The notes: generated by a model from the sequence alone, not told the origin. A stretch of DNA of 64,000 bases from Strigamia acuminata (GCA_949358305.1 OX442319.1:10416001-10480000); one strand, 5' to 3'. Shown: positions 1-10,275, counted from the first letter of the stretch. Made by a program: numbers and translations.

Positions 1-357
1 ACTGATTGATACGATTAGGGCGAAGAAAGCTAAGAAATTGCAATTAACAATGTCACGCGAAGAATGCCTGGAAAGAGCCATGCTTGAAAAATTGCCAAAA
101 GTGGCTGGCATTATAAAATCATATTTTAATGTGGAAAAAAAAGGTCAATGCCGCTTGAAAAAGTTATGGCTAATGTTGCACATAGTCTTGTGACAGGTTT
201 GTCTTTTGCACATATTAATGAGCACATTAAACGACTTGTGGAAGTGGTTCCCAAATGGATAAACCTTGTTGTTGACAGCAGCAAAGAAACATACATAAAC
301 ATCCATAAAGATATAAATTTTAATATTATTTTAGCTAAACTGGAGGCTAAAGTGTAA
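1..357 (+). CDS. CDT1: DNA replication licensing factor CDT1, C-terminal part (cut by window start, one frameshift)
   Basis: CDT1 loads the MCM2-7 helicase at replication origins, and its C-terminal winged-helix domain contacts MCM. Reading from base 2 gives a stretch ending in SYFNVEKK that resembles the penultimate winged-helix segment of metazoan CDT1. From base 148 another frame gives MPLEKVMANVAHSLVTG and ends EAKV plus stop at 355-357, matching the C-terminal helices of the family. The two frames meet at a run of eight A (about 134-141). One more A would make a continuous reading with the CDT1-like junction VEKKRSMPLEK. The break is therefore either a homopolymer error or a real disabling deletion. 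The 5' part lies outside the window. Identification rests on recognising conserved helices, not on a search. Confidence 0.75.
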
Positions 358-602
358 TGTACAGTGATTGTGGAACTAGATGAGACATAACTGCATAAAT
401 GAAACAGGAACTTAAAATAGAAACCAAAAGAATTAAATACCGGTACAGACAATAGTTCAACACGTTTAATTCAATTTTATTTTCTAGCAAATACTAAAAG
501 AGAATATACTAGTACCAAACAAACAATTATTGCCAAATACCAATAGAATATCGGAGCGCTAGTAGCAACAAACCCATAATCAGTAATAAAATAAGCATTT
601 CG
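298..602. repeat. Segmental duplication, copy 1 (paired with about 7321-7802)
   Basis: This segment, from the last codons of CDT1 through the tail of the DWNN ORF, recurs with small changes at about 7321-7802. Shared blocks include AACTAGATGAGACATAACTG, TTCAACACGTTTAATTCAAT and the reverse-strand coding sequence for a hydrophobic tail. Copy 2 carries about 150 extra bases after the CDT1 stop. Similarity ends at AAATAAGCATTT, exactly where the two minus-strand ORFs begin to share the residues EML. Confidence 0.85.
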
Positions 603-763
603 TTCGGGTCCGAGTAGGTGATTTGAAGGTCGAAGTTGGCGTTTGTGCAGATTTTGTTTTGTCGGATGATGGATTGTTTTAGTTCGCTGAGCGATACGTG
701 GAGGCCGGAGAAAGTGATGACTTCGTTTTGGAAGCTGTTTTTGAACTTGTAGTGGACGGACAT
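527..763 (-). CDS. Short DWNN-domain (RBBP6-like) protein with C-terminal membrane tail
   Basis: A 78-codon ORF. Residues 1-56 begin MSVHYKFKNSFQNEVITF and include GLHVSLSELKQ and FDLQIT. These are hallmarks of the ubiquitin-like DWNN domain at the start of RBBP6-type E3 ligases, which act in mRNA processing and p53/Rb control. The normal domain would continue with one more strand and a VIVRRIP-type end. Here it is cut after NEM and replaced by a hydrophobic segment (about residues 58-73, LILLLIMGLLLLAL) ending in YSIGIWQ. That tail is shared with the ORF at 7729-8115, so this looks like a chimera made by segmental duplication. RING, zinc-knuckle and SR regions of RBBP6 are absent. Whether it is expressed or folds is unknown. 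Confidence 0.6.
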   Translation of the reverse strand: MSVHYKFKNSFQNEVITFSGLHVSLSELKQSIIRQNKICTNANFDLQITYSDPNEMLILLLIMGLLLLALRYSIGIWQ

Positions 764-848
764 TGTTGGTTTTCGAGTTAAGTTTGAATAAGGAGTTTGT
801 CAACGCGTTTTGGCTGTAGGAAATGAAATGGCGGATGTGTGTGATCAA

Positions 849-1208
849 GTAAGTTTTACGTTGGCTTTATTATGGATGCGATGGCGACGTTCTACCAAAC
901 GCTAAACGTTCATTGGTTAACACCAAGTGGAAGAAAAAGACAATTTTATTTCGTTTTAATTTTTCTTTTTTCTGAAATTTTTTTTCAAAATTGTTCATAA
1001 TTTCATATGATTGACATTGCATTTATTCTGGTCTAAAATTATTGTTTTTTGTTTAAAATTGCATTTTTTGGTCTAAGTTTGCATTTTTTGTGTTTGGGAA
1101 ATGCGCTGTACAAGACACTGACCATTACAAGTTAGACAACATCAAATAAAGTATAAAAATAAAAAACTGTTCCATTTCTTGTCTATTGCGTTCCAATAAT
1201 CCTGTTTT
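849..1208. other. Intergenic, no gene seen
   Basis: AT-rich spacer between the divergent DWNN ORF and the 3' end of the NACHT gene. I see only T-rich runs and no convincing exon. Confidence 0.5.
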
Positions 1209-1242
1209 TTTTTTATTAGATTACAAGGCCAGCTTTTACTTC

Positions 1243-1248
1243 TTTATT
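1243..1248 (-). terminator. Poly(A) signal of the NACHT gene
   Basis: AATAAA on the minus strand, eight bases beyond the stop codon. A second similar hexamer lies near 1210-1216. Confidence 0.55.
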
Positions 1249-1255
1249 CGTCATC

Positions 1256-4200
1256 TCATTTTCTTACTATACATAAACAATTACGATTATGATAAGTGTT
1301 GAGATGATTGAAATGTGGATTAAGTTCAAAATATATTGATTTAGCCGGAGAAATTTTTACAAACAAATTTAAATTAGAGACGAATTGCACCAATTCATTG
1401 ACGTCTGTGCGTGTTCCTCCAATGAAATTGACAGTGTCCCAATAGGAGCTGCGGAGACCTAGGAGCAAATCGTGTGCATCTGAGTATTTATAACGGGTCC
1501 CAGCATTCTCAATTAAAGTGATTGTTTTTAATTGTGATTTCCCTTTGTTGGCCCATAAATTAGTCATGCGTCTGAATAATTTTGGCATCCCTGATGAAAT
1601 CGCATTTCTAATTATCAGATTGCTAATTGGGAGCGTTTGGATCCAATCAGCTAACTTTTCCACGTCTGTACCCTCTGAAACTATAAATCTTAATGTTTGT
1701 AGGTTAGTAAATGGATTTAGAAATACGAGATCAGGATGTGCCACATCCAACGTTTTCACAGTCTTAAACCCAGTCCATGAGGGATATTTTTGCTTCATAT
1801 TATGAATCGCAGTGAAAGAAAAACAAGTAACCAATGTAGGCTCCGTCTCAACCATTGCTCCAAGACTGGACATTCCCACGTGATAACAACAGTTACGGAG
1901 CAATAAAGGTTTCCTGCAAGTTAAAGTACTTCCACAAAGAGACAGGTATTTCTTACGCCCACCATTAGTAAGATCGTACAAATCAGTAGTACAGCCGAAC
2001 AACTGTAGGTGTTGCAAACGTTCGGATTTAGCAGCAGAGATCGAGAAGTCCGTCATATTTAATTCTTCTGGACGAATAAAGAATCGAAGAATGGAACGAA
2101 AAGTGGATCGATAAAATGATTCCATCTTTAAAAGTATTAACTCAAGGTATTCCACTTGATTATTTCGTAGGAGTTTTATAACAAGTTGTTTGTCGATTTC
2201 GGTTGATATTGTAATTGTTAATTGATGATATTTGATTTTGCTGAACAGTTCGTGCTTTCTTATTAATTGTAGAAATTCCGAACTAGCTTCGTATGTACGG
2301 AATTCCAGGTGGCACGATTCACAATTTGGTGATGCGGCAAAGCGTAAACATTCCTCCAACGGTCCTTGAAACGGAATTCGGATTGAAAACATTTCTCTAA
2401 CTTTACAGACTTTTGAGAAAACTCTGAATTTTGTATAGGGATTTAATTCGAACGTAATTAGCAGACGAGTCCTAATTTCATCCGAAAACACTTCTAATTT
2501 TGTTTCTTTGTCAACTTCAATTAATTTAATTTTCCCGCAATTAATGTCGTATTTTAACATTTCTCTGCATATCTTTTCATTTCTCGGAACGGAGGCTGAT
2601 ATAGAATTAGGAATTAAATTTTTCAGAAGTTTAGAGTTTTGAATATTGATTGGTGAGCATTCTGATAGAAGCATGACAAGCAAATTGCGATAGTAAGTGA
2701 ACCACACATTGTAAGAATCAATGACGGACAACAAGGAATCTAATTCACTCTCCATTAGACTCGCGAGCACTGGCAATATCAGTGACGTTCCACCAGTTTT
2801 CAAGAAATGGTTCATAACCAATTTCAAATTATTTTCCAACAATGCAGATTTGTTCGTATTTATTTCAATCCACAAAGCAAACGCAGCTGCGAATTCGATA
2901 ATAGATAGATGGAAAACTTCGTAATGATTTTTCCTACCATCAAACGTAATCTCTTCACGATTAGAAAGAAAGCCATATTGATAAATGGCATCTGTTAGAT
3001 CATTTCTTTCAAATTTAAAGTCGTTTTCAACTATTTTCCGCAGTGCTAAATTTCCAAACTCTATCATTTCTTTTTGAATACTGTTTAACGATGAGTCTAA
3101 TCGAAATAGGTCAAAATCATCACCCAATTTTTCTCCACGTTTGGTAAAACTTTGCTTCAAAATGAAGTTAAATATTTTTTTGAATAAATCAGTTTTAGTG
3201 GTCCCAATGTCAACGGTTTCACCTCCGCGAATTATAATTGACAGGAGCATGAGAAGTAACGGCGAATTGAATAATTCCCATTCTGACGATAAAGTTTCCA
3301 TTACGACTTCGATAGTATTTTTTGGTACAAATAATTTCTCCAAAAATTTCCTTTTCTTATCCGTGCTCGTAATGCCCATCGTGTAAATTCTCTTGTCGGA
3401 AAAGTCTTCTAGCATTTCGTGAGATCCGAACAATTCCGACCTTTCATCGCCACTCAATCTGAACAGACCCGTTCGACAGAATGCAACCACCGTCACTTCG
3501 CTGTACATTTGGCGGTATAAAATTCTCATGATTTCTCCTCGTTCTTCAGGCTTCAACTCATCTAAGCCGTCGAGTAGAAAAAGGGTTTCTCTTCTGTGGT
3601 TGTTTATAACGGACACGATGTCGTGTGAGTCGCACCATTCTCCTATTTCTTCAATCACTGCTTTGAGGCTGCGTTGTCCTAGGTCTCGTAAATGCACCAG
3701 AAAAGCAAATTTGAAGTTGATGTATTTGCCAGTCGTAGCCCAGTCGTGGGCAAGTTTGATGGCCAGCGTTGTTTTTCCAAACCCCGGCTGACCTTCAATG
3801 AGGATTCGGAGCGGTCGTTCGTCCTTCTCCCAACAGAAAACTTGTTGTATTTTGATTTCTTTCTTCGATTCATTTAGTTCCAGTTGGATGAAATGTTCGT
3901 CAATCAACAACTGTTTCCCTTCCTTTATCCAAGCAACTTTTGGTAAAGCTAATTTGCTGTGAAATGTTTTCAGATTTGTTTGAAAAACATCGCACCGTTT
4001 GTTGCCATCACCATCAGTTGTTTCGCAGCAGGATCTGACTTCATGTTTGTTAGCACCAACTGTACATACAGTAAAATATTTAATTTAGTTACATGTATTT
4101 GTTACAAATTATGTATTTTTGTTTTGAATATTCAAAATAGTAATGCTAACCTTCGGAGTCACGAGTTGGATAAATCTTTGTATTATAAATTGCTACCGGT

Positions 4201-4301
4201 GCAGTAACTTGTTTAGCTTCGATGTTTAGCGTCGCACTTCCACCGCCACCGTGCTCGTCTTGACTTCCATTTGTGATGTTAGCAGTCTGACTGGTGTCCA
4301 T
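1256..4301 (-). CDS. NACHT-domain (NLR-like) NTPase, two exons
   Basis: A STAND-class NTPase expected to act as a nucleotide-dependent cytosolic switch or sensor. Exon 1 is 4301-4151, starting MDTSQTANITNG with a Gly-rich stretch. A 91-bp intron with GT (4150-4149) and AG (4061-4060) follows, and exon 2 is 4059-1256. Frames join exactly, giving 984 residues. The NACHT domain starts near residue 140 with Walker A GQPGFGKTT, followed by a hydrophobic strand plus DGLDEL (Walker B and sensor region) and the fold's later helices. The C-terminal third has irregular leucine-rich segments (VEYLELILLKME, RLQHLQLFG) resembling a degenerate LRR, with no recognisable CARD, PYD or death domain in front. 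A poly(A) signal (AATAAA, minus strand) lies at 1243-1248. It could be an innate immune receptor as in other NLR-rich invertebrates (inference). Confidence 0.8.
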
Positions 4302-5209
4302 TGTTTACGAAATAATGTCTGTGAATGTTCAATTCATTATTATACAATATAAGTTTTTATGGATAGGTCTATATTCATTGAGTTTTAAAGAGAATTGTGG
4401 TATATTCAAACTTATTGTATCTGCTCATTTTCAGTATCCATCTCCATTTTGAATTGTAGATAAGGAATTGTGCAAGTCTTTTAAGTGAGTGCCCAGAATA
4501 AAATACAAAAATGGAATCCCACACTGCTGTACAAGTATAACATCGAGTCAATACTCTAAATTAGGGATTTTAGAATTGAGAGAAAATAAACAATTTTTTT
4601 AAATGAAAGTGAACGTTTCTATTTTCTCGTGGATTTATTTTAGTCAAAATGTGGAATGAAATGGGCAAAATTTAAGCAGAATAGTTTGCAGTTGCAAAGG
4701 ATAATTAGAATATTTTAATAATATGTTCAGAAAATTTGCTTGTGCACTAATGGAAAATGGGAGTTTTCTTGTGATAACATGTTACCACGCTCTTTGTGCT
4801 AATTTATCTTATCTAACTTTCTGTCAAGTATCAAAACAAGTTGAATGTTTGTTTTTAGAAATGCCATAAATTATTCAAATGTATATCTCTCTGCATTTTA
4901 GTTAATATTGAAGAAGTTTACAGATATATTCCCATGTAGATTGGACTTATTTCTAATGCTACTTACCTAGTTTTCGGGAGTTAGATTTTGCAGCAAAATT
5001 CAAAGGTCTGCTGACGAGAAACGAGAAATGCGAAATGGGTGTTTCCTTTCGATGGTGCAATTGTCACATGAAATGTTATCTCTACTGCGCACTTGCATTT
5101 GCACGTCGATCTTATCAATTTTCGTTGTCAAGTGGCAAAGAAGCAAAGATAGTTAACCGCGTATCTCTGTCCTGATTTTGAAAACGGCAATAAGCACGTG
5201 CTTACGATT
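4302..5209. other. Intergenic upstream of the NACHT gene
   Basis: About 0.9 kb of AT-rich sequence holding the presumed NACHT promoter. I see no coding exon, RNA gene or clear repeat. Confidence 0.5.
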
Positions 5210-5217
5210 AATCTAAT

Positions 5218-5625
5218 CAGTGGCGTAGCTAGCACGGGTGACACCCGGGGCGGATATCGGTGGTGGCACCCCCCCCCCCCCCCCCCCCCGAAAATAAAAA
5301 TTAATTTTTTTGTTTTCTCGGTCGGGTGACACCCCCCCTCCCTCGAAAATAAAAATTAATTTTTTTGTTTTTTCGGTCGGGTGACACCCCCCTAGGGGTG
5401 ACACCCGACCGGGATTGAAAAAAAAAATATCTGTTGGATGAAAAACGGCCACTTTTAGCCGTTTTTCACAGGAAAAATCGTCATTTTTAGCCGTGTTTTT
5501 GGGTAAAAATGGCCGTTTTTCATCCAAAAAGGCCTATGCGGTGTTATTCCTATACGGGTGTCACCCCTTTCCGGGTGACACCCGGGGCGGCCCGCCCCCC
5601 CCGCCACCCCCTAGCTACGCCACTG
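5218..5625. mobile_element. hAT-type MITE (408 bp) with 8-bp target duplication
   Basis: The ends are inverted repeats: CAGTGGCGTAGCTAG at 5218-5232 and its complement CTAGCTACGCCACTG at 5611-5625. The sequence AATCTAAT occurs directly before (5210-5217) and directly after (5626-5633), the 8-bp duplication expected of hAT transposition. The interior is C- and G-rich with repeated GGGTGACACC blocks, a long C run (about 5271-5289) and inverted copies of the A/T-rich core. No transposase is encoded, so it is non-autonomous. Confidence 0.92.
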
Positions 5626-5633
5626 AATCTAAT

Positions 5634-6354
5634 GTCTTAATTTATTTATTTATTTATTTATGTATTTTTTTATTTATGTATTTTTTTTTTAGAAATACAG
5701 AAAAACAGAGGTTGCATTTTGCCGCACGAGGTCACTCCCGGATGAATTTGTTGTGTATTCCACTGCAGTCATTCGAGAAAATTAACTTTGATTGCTTAGG
5801 GTAGGTTAATGCTTTTTATTTGTTCGAATTTTTATGTTTAAATGTTTAATTTTAAAATGGCTGGAAAAATCTCTTGGCCGATTTACACGCTAAATTCCGC
5901 AGTCCAATCAAATTGCGGCATTCATCGGTTATTCGATCACGTGTTTCTTCCTCTTTGTCATTTCTCATTTGGAGGTTTGGTCGCGGTCGGTTCGTCTTCG
6001 CTTTGGTACTGGTTTTCATTCGATTTTCAACTCGATTCAACATCCTAATGCATAGATTCTGAATTGTTTACTGTTCTTTGACGTTCGTTATTTAATTTTC
6101 GTGATATTTGATAGTTTGTCGTTCACTAGCGCAAGGCCCCGTCGGTCGAAAATGGCGAATTGAGACTTGTTCTCGATGATAATGGCGCCGGGAAGTACAA
6201 CGAAAATCATTCCAACTTTAGTTTATGGATAATAATAATTTGTATGTGTAAAATCCATCTCTCGCTTCATCTTTGTGGTCAAAATTTGTTAATTTATAAT
6301 TTGAGTTTGTTTTATTATTTTTTTGTTAGATTTTATATATTTATGTTAAATGTG
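5634..6354. other. Intergenic, no gene seen
   Basis: Contains a TTTA microsatellite (about 5640-5690) and otherwise unremarkable sequence. No exon supported. Confidence 0.5.
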
Positions 6355-7201
6355 TTAATGTTGGTTTTTAATTAATGCCTGGATATTTTCTGTCAATTTT
6401 GCAGTCAATTGTTTATGCTTGTTGATTCTTTTCTTGGTTTTCCAAACTGCACCTTTGAGGGGCTCCTTAGACCTAAATAAAAAAATATTACAAATATCTT
6501 TATAAATTATTTTGACAGTTTAAACGCTTAACTGTAAAGCTGTCATTAGAACTGCACTTCCAATTGGGAAATGTTGCCTGTAGGATAGAATGTCTAGCAC
6601 ACTGAACTTAAAAATGTTTTTGGTAAAAAAATATATTTACATCAAATTAGCACATCAAACAAACAAATAAATATTCTAGATCAGGAAAACTTAATGTAAT
6701 ATGTAAAAAAGATCATCTGATGTCTCTAAAACACTTCAAAGTGCAATCAACACTTTGGGACCAAAACAAGTCCTAAGACCTATCACTAATACATATGATG
6801 ACTGCGCCAGTAATCATGTGTGGTGTACTCCTGTAGGCTAATAGAAATTCTCTCACGGCATTCTTAGAATTCTTTTTACTGTTGAGACTCTGGCGGACCA
6901 AATGAGTGTTTCAAGTGCCCCTTCGACCAAATCTGTGGCCTTATGAAAATGGACCATTTCGGGAGTTGCTACATGCTAAAAAAAAAAAAAAAAAATTAAT
7001 CAAATAGAAATAAAAAAAAATGGATATTTACCGTTTGCATATGCATCTTTCCAAAAGATCTAACTTCTAAAAAAATAATAAATATTTTTAAGTGGTGACA
7101 ACAAATATATAAAAATACACTTGAGATCACAAGACGTTGAGGAACTCTAACCCGAGCCATATGAGAGGAAAGTCTGCTCCGTGATTTTGAGGTTATTCCC
7201 A
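6355..7201 (-). CDS. Unidentified gene, last four exons
   Basis: Four minus-strand exons join in one frame with GT-AG borders: 7201-7121, 7066-7032, 6975-6857 and 6472-6355, separated by introns of 54, 56 and 384 bp. The first has an acceptor (ATAG) in front, so the 5' end is missing or not recognised. The joined reading is basic: it includes SKSRSRLSSHMARVRVP, then HVATPEMVHFHKATDLVE, ETLIWSARVSTVKRIL, and WKTKKRINKHKQLT, ending KNQH plus stop at 6357-6355. I do not recognise the family. The Lys/Arg-rich C-terminus suggests a nuclear or nucleic-acid-binding protein (weak inference). Exact phase agreement across all three junctions is the main evidence that this is a real gene. The nearby duplication (7321-7802) may have displaced its 5' part. 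Confidence 0.65.
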
Positions 7202-7320
7202 CTATTCAATAAAATTCAAGTAAAAAGTAAAACTACAAAAAGCACTCAAATATATAAATAAATTTAATATTTTGTTGCTCCAACTTTGACTGCCAACACA
7301 GATTGAGTATATATGTTCAG

Positions 7321-7377
7321 ATACATAAAGATTTGAATTTTACAATCGTTCTGGATAAACTAGAAGCTAAAGTGTAA
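7321..7377 (+). pseudogene. Relic of the CDT1 C-terminus
   Basis: HKDLNFTIVLDKLEAKV plus stop (7324-7377) repeats the last codons of the CDT1 end at 304-357. It is preceded by TTCAG, which looks like a splice acceptor, but no upstream CDT1 exon is visible nearby. It is part of the segmental duplication and probably not functional. Confidence 0.75.
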
Positions 7378-7802
7378 TTTTTGCAGTTAATGTCACCACT
7401 TTACGTTCTATTCTATAAAATTTCGCGTAAATATATTGTCATTTATTAATTTCAATTTACATTAACTCATCAACAGAAACGATTTTATTTGGATTTACAG
7501 TAATTGTATAGAATTAAATCGTTACAGTGATATATCAGGACCCAAATTTCCACCTGTGTTGGCGACATTTTCAATTGTGTAACTAGATGAGACATAACTG
7601 CATAAAATGATACAAAAAATTAAAATAGAAACCAAAAGAATTAAATACAGACAATAGTTCAACACGTTTAATTCAATTTTATTTTCTAGCAAATACTAAA
7701 AGAGAATACACTAGTACCAAACAAACAATTATTGCCAACTACCAATAGAATAGCTGAGCGCTAGAAGCAACAAACCCATAATCAGAAATAAAATAAGCAT
7801 TT
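7321..7802. repeat. Segmental duplication, copy 2 (paired with about 298-602)
   Basis: Second copy of the CDT1-end plus membrane-tail segment. It has about 150 bases inserted after the CDT1 stop relative to copy 1 (about 7378-7580), then runs collinear with copy 1 to base 7802. Confidence 0.85.
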
Positions 7803-8115
7803 CCCGAAGCATAAACTTCCAAACCGTCTTACAACGTATTGGAGGCTGCGGTGCCGACGAAATGCGCCTTGATGAAGTGTGAAGTTGGCTCAAACTGCCA
7901 GAAACGTTTAGTTCGCTACGGGAACGATTATTTAAATTGGCGTATGGTGACGGGAATGAGAAGGAATTTCCCGTCGAGAGACGTTTGTTCCGATTCAAAT
8001 CAACAGCTGGACTCAATATATGAGTGTTGTGTGTGTCAAAGCGCGGTCCATTACTTTGCGCTTGTAAATTCCGCATTCCGTGGTAATTTTTGCGAATTTC
8101 CTGTCGACTGTCCAT
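7729..8115 (-). CDS. Hypothetical 128-residue protein with C-terminal membrane tail
   Basis: Starts MDSRQEIRKNYHGMRNLQ, continues with a Ser/Asn/Arg-rich, low-complexity body (residues about 20-100) and ends in REM followed by a hydrophobic helix (about residues 107-122) and YSIGSWQ. The single helix at the very C-terminus, with no signal peptide, is typical of tail-anchored proteins. The last 24 residues match the tail of the DWNN ORF at 527-763 almost exactly, although the bodies are unrelated. It sits head-to-head with H2B, with about 220 bp between the start codons, so a shared promoter is possible. The family is not recognised. Confidence 0.5.
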   Translation of the reverse strand: MDSRQEIRKNYHGMRNLQAQSNGPRFDTHNTHILSPAVDLNRNKRLSTGNSFSFPSPYANLNNRSRSELNVSGSLSQLHTSSRRISSAPQPPIRCKTVWKFMLREMLILFLIMGLLLLALSYSIGSWQ

Positions 8116-8338
8116 TGCGAAACGACTACCGTAGTTGTTAAATTAAAAGTTGAAGCTGCACACCTTATTTTTATATACATCTAAGCAATTCTAGACGTTA
8201 GTGCAACGTGTGGAGGATATTCCAGTGTTTGTGATTGGTTGGAGAAAAAACTCCTCTTCTACGTCGGTCCTGAATTCCCCATTTACCGATTTACTGCACA
8301 GTTCATTCAGTTTGTCATTTCGTCAGGTCTGGTCAGTC

Positions 8339-8722
8339 ATGGTTCTTCCACCAAAAGGTAGCGGCAAGACGTTGAAGAAAGCCGAAGCGGCGCCGAAGAT
8401 CGCCAGTCAGGTTGCGCAGAAGAAGTCGTCGAGGCGGCGAAAGAAGGAAAGTTATTCCGTCTACATCTACAGGGTGTTGAAGCAAGTCTATCCAGATATT
8501 GGGGTCTCCGCCAAGTCGATGGGAGTCTTGAATAGTTTTGTGAACGACATTTTCGAAAGGATTGCGAACGAGGCGTCGCGTTTGGCGGCGCTCAACAAGC
8601 GCTCGACCATTACTAGTCGGGAAATCCAAACCGCAGTTCGTTTGGTTCTGCCCGGCGAATTGGCGAAGCACGCGGTCAGCGAAGGAACGAAAGCGGTGTC
8701 CAAGTACACGCAACTGAAGTAA
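8339..8722 (+). CDS. H2B: Histone H2B, divergent, polyadenylated type
   Basis: A 127-residue core histone. The start chosen is the ATG at 8339 ([19 protein letters not shown]), because the in-frame sequence upstream is not histone-like. The basic tail runs to [20 protein letters not shown], then the histone fold with conserved [32 protein letters not shown] and the C-terminal helix [19 protein letters not shown]. It departs from canonical H2B at usually fixed places: [18 protein letters not shown] replaces HPDTGISSKAMSIMNSF, and [10 protein letters not shown] replaces SRLAHYNKRS. No 3' histone stem-loop is seen. Instead AATAAA occurs at 8797 and 8805, so the mRNA is probably polyadenylated, as for replication-independent or tissue-specific variants. 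A TATA-like TTTATATA lies near 8170. No other histone gene is adjacent. Confidence 0.93.
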   Translation: MVLPPKGSGKTLKKAEAAPKIASQVAQKKSSRRRKKESYSVYIYRVLKQVYPDIGVSAKSMGVLNSFVNDIFERIANEASRLAALNKRSTITSREIQTAVRLVLPGELAKHAVSEGTKAVSKYTQLK

Positions 8723-8796
8723 AACGTTGGATTTAGGGCGAAGGAAATTTGATTTCACCGTTGGTGTTTTTTGGTTGATCGTTTCCCGGTTATTTT

Positions 8797-8810
8797 AATA
8801 AAGAAATAAA
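8797..8810 (+). terminator. Tandem poly(A) signals of H2B
   Basis: Two AATAAA hexamers (8797-8802 and 8805-8810) about 75 bases after the stop codon. Confidence 0.75.
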
Positions 8811-9127
8811 AGATTTTAGTCGTTATCGCGCTTGTTTATTATTATTCTGTCGAGATCCGTCCGTTTGTTGTCTAGAGAAAACATGATTTTGTTTAAGTGT
8901 AATTTGAAAAATTTTAAGACCGGTAATAAAGAAATCAATATTTTGGTGCCAAACTTGGAATTTATTTACGAAAAACTGCATTTTTTTATGCAAATGCAAC
9001 ACTGGACGACGTGGAAATAGGCTCGGTTTTTATTTTTTTTTGTACGAAAAGTATTAAAATAACGTAAAAATTATTTTGACTGCAAAGAATTTTTTTTGTG
9101 TGTAAAAAAATATATCTTATTTGATAT

Positions 9128-9460
9128 TTAATTATTTATGCATAAATTATTTTTTATTGAAAATCCAGCTGCGTCCTCCCGTGTTAAATTGCAACAAGTC
9201 ACGTGAACCATAGTGTAAGAAGGGATAGTGGTCTCACTCATTAGTTCCGGTATAATCAAAGCGCACACTTTTTTGCAAATTGTTTCCTCAATTTCTGTCC
9301 AAATGTCGCTTACACGGTAATGATTATCCTCACAAGAATTGTCAATTATGAGTTTTGATACATCCGATGCACTACAATTCCAGAAGTTAGTAGCAGCTTT
9401 GATCGAGGCTAAGCGTTCGAGTGTGGGGAATGGAAGCTTAAATTCATTATTACGATCCAT
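9128..9460 (-). pseudogene. Truncated copy of the local multicopy family (family A)
   Basis: Starts MDRNNEFKLPFPTLERLAS and follows the family for about 75 residues to KKVCALIIP, then leaves homology and stops at 9128. The catalogue of conserved family blocks (GKID, ESAIxYVW, DWVYV) is absent. The upstream flank (9544-9563 promoter motif and about 600 bp beyond) matches intact copies, so this is a truncated duplicate. Confidence 0.8.
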
Positions 9461-9589
9461 CGTGGTCGGTGGACATGGACACGGTGGTCTAGCAGGTTTG
9501 GACGTGTTTGGAACACGTGATTGATAGAAAGTGTTACGACAGTGGCGCCACACGTGGTTTATTCTGTTACAACGCAGCTGTGAAGCCAA

Positions 9590-10245
9590 AGGGCAGCTGA
9601 TGAAAAGTTATTTTTAATATTCATCTAAATTCCAAAATTGCTGCTTATTAGGTTTGTTGTCAGTCGCAGTGTGATATGCGAACAACAAAACATGTTTAAC
9701 TGCAATTCTAAACATGCTTTGTAGTGTTTTTATATTTTTTGCAATTTAAGCAGCCGTTAAACAACTTTTGTTGTTCAAAATGACTATCTAAAATGCCCAT
9801 GTAGTTAATTATACTTATGAAAGTTATGTGCTGATATCATTGTTATTGTGCGCGCTATATATGTTGGTATGACAACAGCTGTTCGCTTTGTATTGGAACA
9901 AAGATGGAGTAAATACTAAACTTGTTTATTCCTTAATTCTATTCTTATCTCTCTTATTCCTGATACAACAGTGCATTTAGACAAGAAGATAAACCAGATT
10001 TACCAGACAAAAAAGAGGAGCGTAAGATTTGTGCAAATGAAATGAACACTAAATGTTTTTTTAATTAATTAATTTTATTTTGTTGTTAATAATGTTTCTC
10101 TAATTTTCTAAATGTAGAATCTACGAAAAACATATATTTCTATAATTTTAAATGACTAAGATCGCCATTTGGACATTTTAGAAGGCTCAGCTAATCTCAT
10201 CTCGGATCTTTTATTTTTATTAATTTGATATAACAACTAGAACAG
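9590..10245. repeat. Duplicated 5' flank of family A genes, copy 1
   Basis: The sequence here recurs at about 11570-12200 and, more diverged, at about 22770-23290. Shared runs include GGTTTGTTGTCAGTCGCAGT and AACAACAAAACATGTTTAAC. In each case it lies upstream of a minus-strand family A copy, so gene and flank were duplicated together as DNA. Confidence 0.85.
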
Positions 10246-10275
10246 TACGTAAATATAAATTGCGTAGACGAATGT

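Noticed and set aside
5213-5804. ORFs of about 100 codons on both strands, rich in Pro and Gly
   Set aside because: They come from C/G runs and inverted repeats of the hAT MITE.
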